Of a stretch of DNA of 22,784 nucleotides, positions 22,638-22,784 are shown piece after piece. This stretch comes from SVMC01 sp045601345. GTDB taxonomy: Bacteria; Bacillota; Clostridia; Oscillospirales; Oscillospiraceae. Below the pieces are notes generated by a model that was given only the letters and a program-made list of their open reading frames with translations, searched no databases and was not told where the DNA came from. Position 1 is the first letter of the stretch; every line of letters begins with the position of its first letter. The stretch covers positions 1-22,784 of the forward strand of contig JAZRZL010000048.1 in assembly GCA_045601345.1 (NCBI GenBank). Reading direction: 5' to 3'. The position numbers were made by a program, and so were the translations under genes.

Positions 22638-22784
22638 GGGCACCTCTAATTATTCTTCGCGGGCGAATCTGCGGGTCTTATTTCCGTCAGATTTAATAAA
22701 AATCTTGAAAATACGTCAAGTATTCCCTGCGATTTTTATTGAATCTGACAGAAAAATCCCTCGCAGCTCGCCGCACGCAGAATA
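22638..22784. mobile_element. Palindromic fold-back (MITE-like) element, cut by window end
   Basis: Two 54-nt arms (22651-22704 and 22731-22784) form a long imperfect palindrome; the inner 19 bp pair with one mismatch (around GTCAGATTTAATAAAAATC) and the outer parts are more diverged. A 26-nt centre contains a smaller hairpin. The left side is preceded by GGGCACCTCTAAT, a likely terminal inverted repeat whose partner would lie just past the window. No coding frame is present. It is probably a small non-autonomous element, possibly derived from an insertion sequence. Confidence 0.7.

Noticed and set aside
1..22784. tRNA, rRNA, riboswitches or an origin.
   Set aside because: No cloverleaf, rRNA motif, known riboswitch core or origin-like repeats recognised by reading; a covariance-model search could still find something.

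Overview
The window looks like a chromosomal accessory segment of a Gram-positive gut-type Clostridia bacterium, probably near Oscillospiraceae. This is an inference from lipoprotein and YknXYZ-type ABC genes, sigma-A promoters with 17-bp spacing, strong AGGAGG ribosome sites, a YARHG-domain protein and a type I-C CRISPR locus. Nothing here identifies a species.

Left part (1-8.8 kb): a 3' remnant of an IS3-family transposase. Then comes a minus-strand four-gene operon encoding a MacB/YknXYZ-type exporter: adaptor 1, ATPase, permease and adaptor 2, with the adaptors being diverged paralogues on either side of one ABC core. Next is a polar amino-acid importer operon (binding protein, permease, ATPase) whose binding protein is circularly permuted and is followed by an attenuator-like terminator.

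Middle (8.8-14.7 kb): a PLP enzyme of the aluminium-resistance/methionine gamma-lyase-like family is translationally coupled to a DMT-type transporter on the minus strand. Divergent from it on the plus strand are a zinc-ribbon/Ig-like/YARHG membrane protein, a GNAT acetyltransferase and a MATE exporter.

Right part (14.7-22.8 kb): a complete type I-C CRISPR-Cas locus, cas3-cas5-cas8c(-cas11c)-cas7-cas4-cas1-cas2, on the minus strand. It is followed by a leader and a CRISPR array with a single spacer (one intact and one degenerate repeat).

The most important observation lies upstream of cas3 and contains no protein gene. A divergent extended -10 promoter (22508-22536) drives a short RNA starting with GUCG. 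Its 5' part mimics the I-C repeat (GU, 8-bp stem, 11-nt handle AGGGUUGAAAU against TGGATTGAAAT in the repeat). The 17 nt after the handle match 14/17 a site at 22477-22493 beside the cas promoter. That site is preceded by a TTC trinucleotide (the I-C PAM), and the internal mismatches fall at positions 6, 7 and 12. This is the expected signature of a crRNA-like regulatory RNA (CreR/CreA type) that directs Cascade to repress its own cas operon. The window ends in a palindromic fold-back element.
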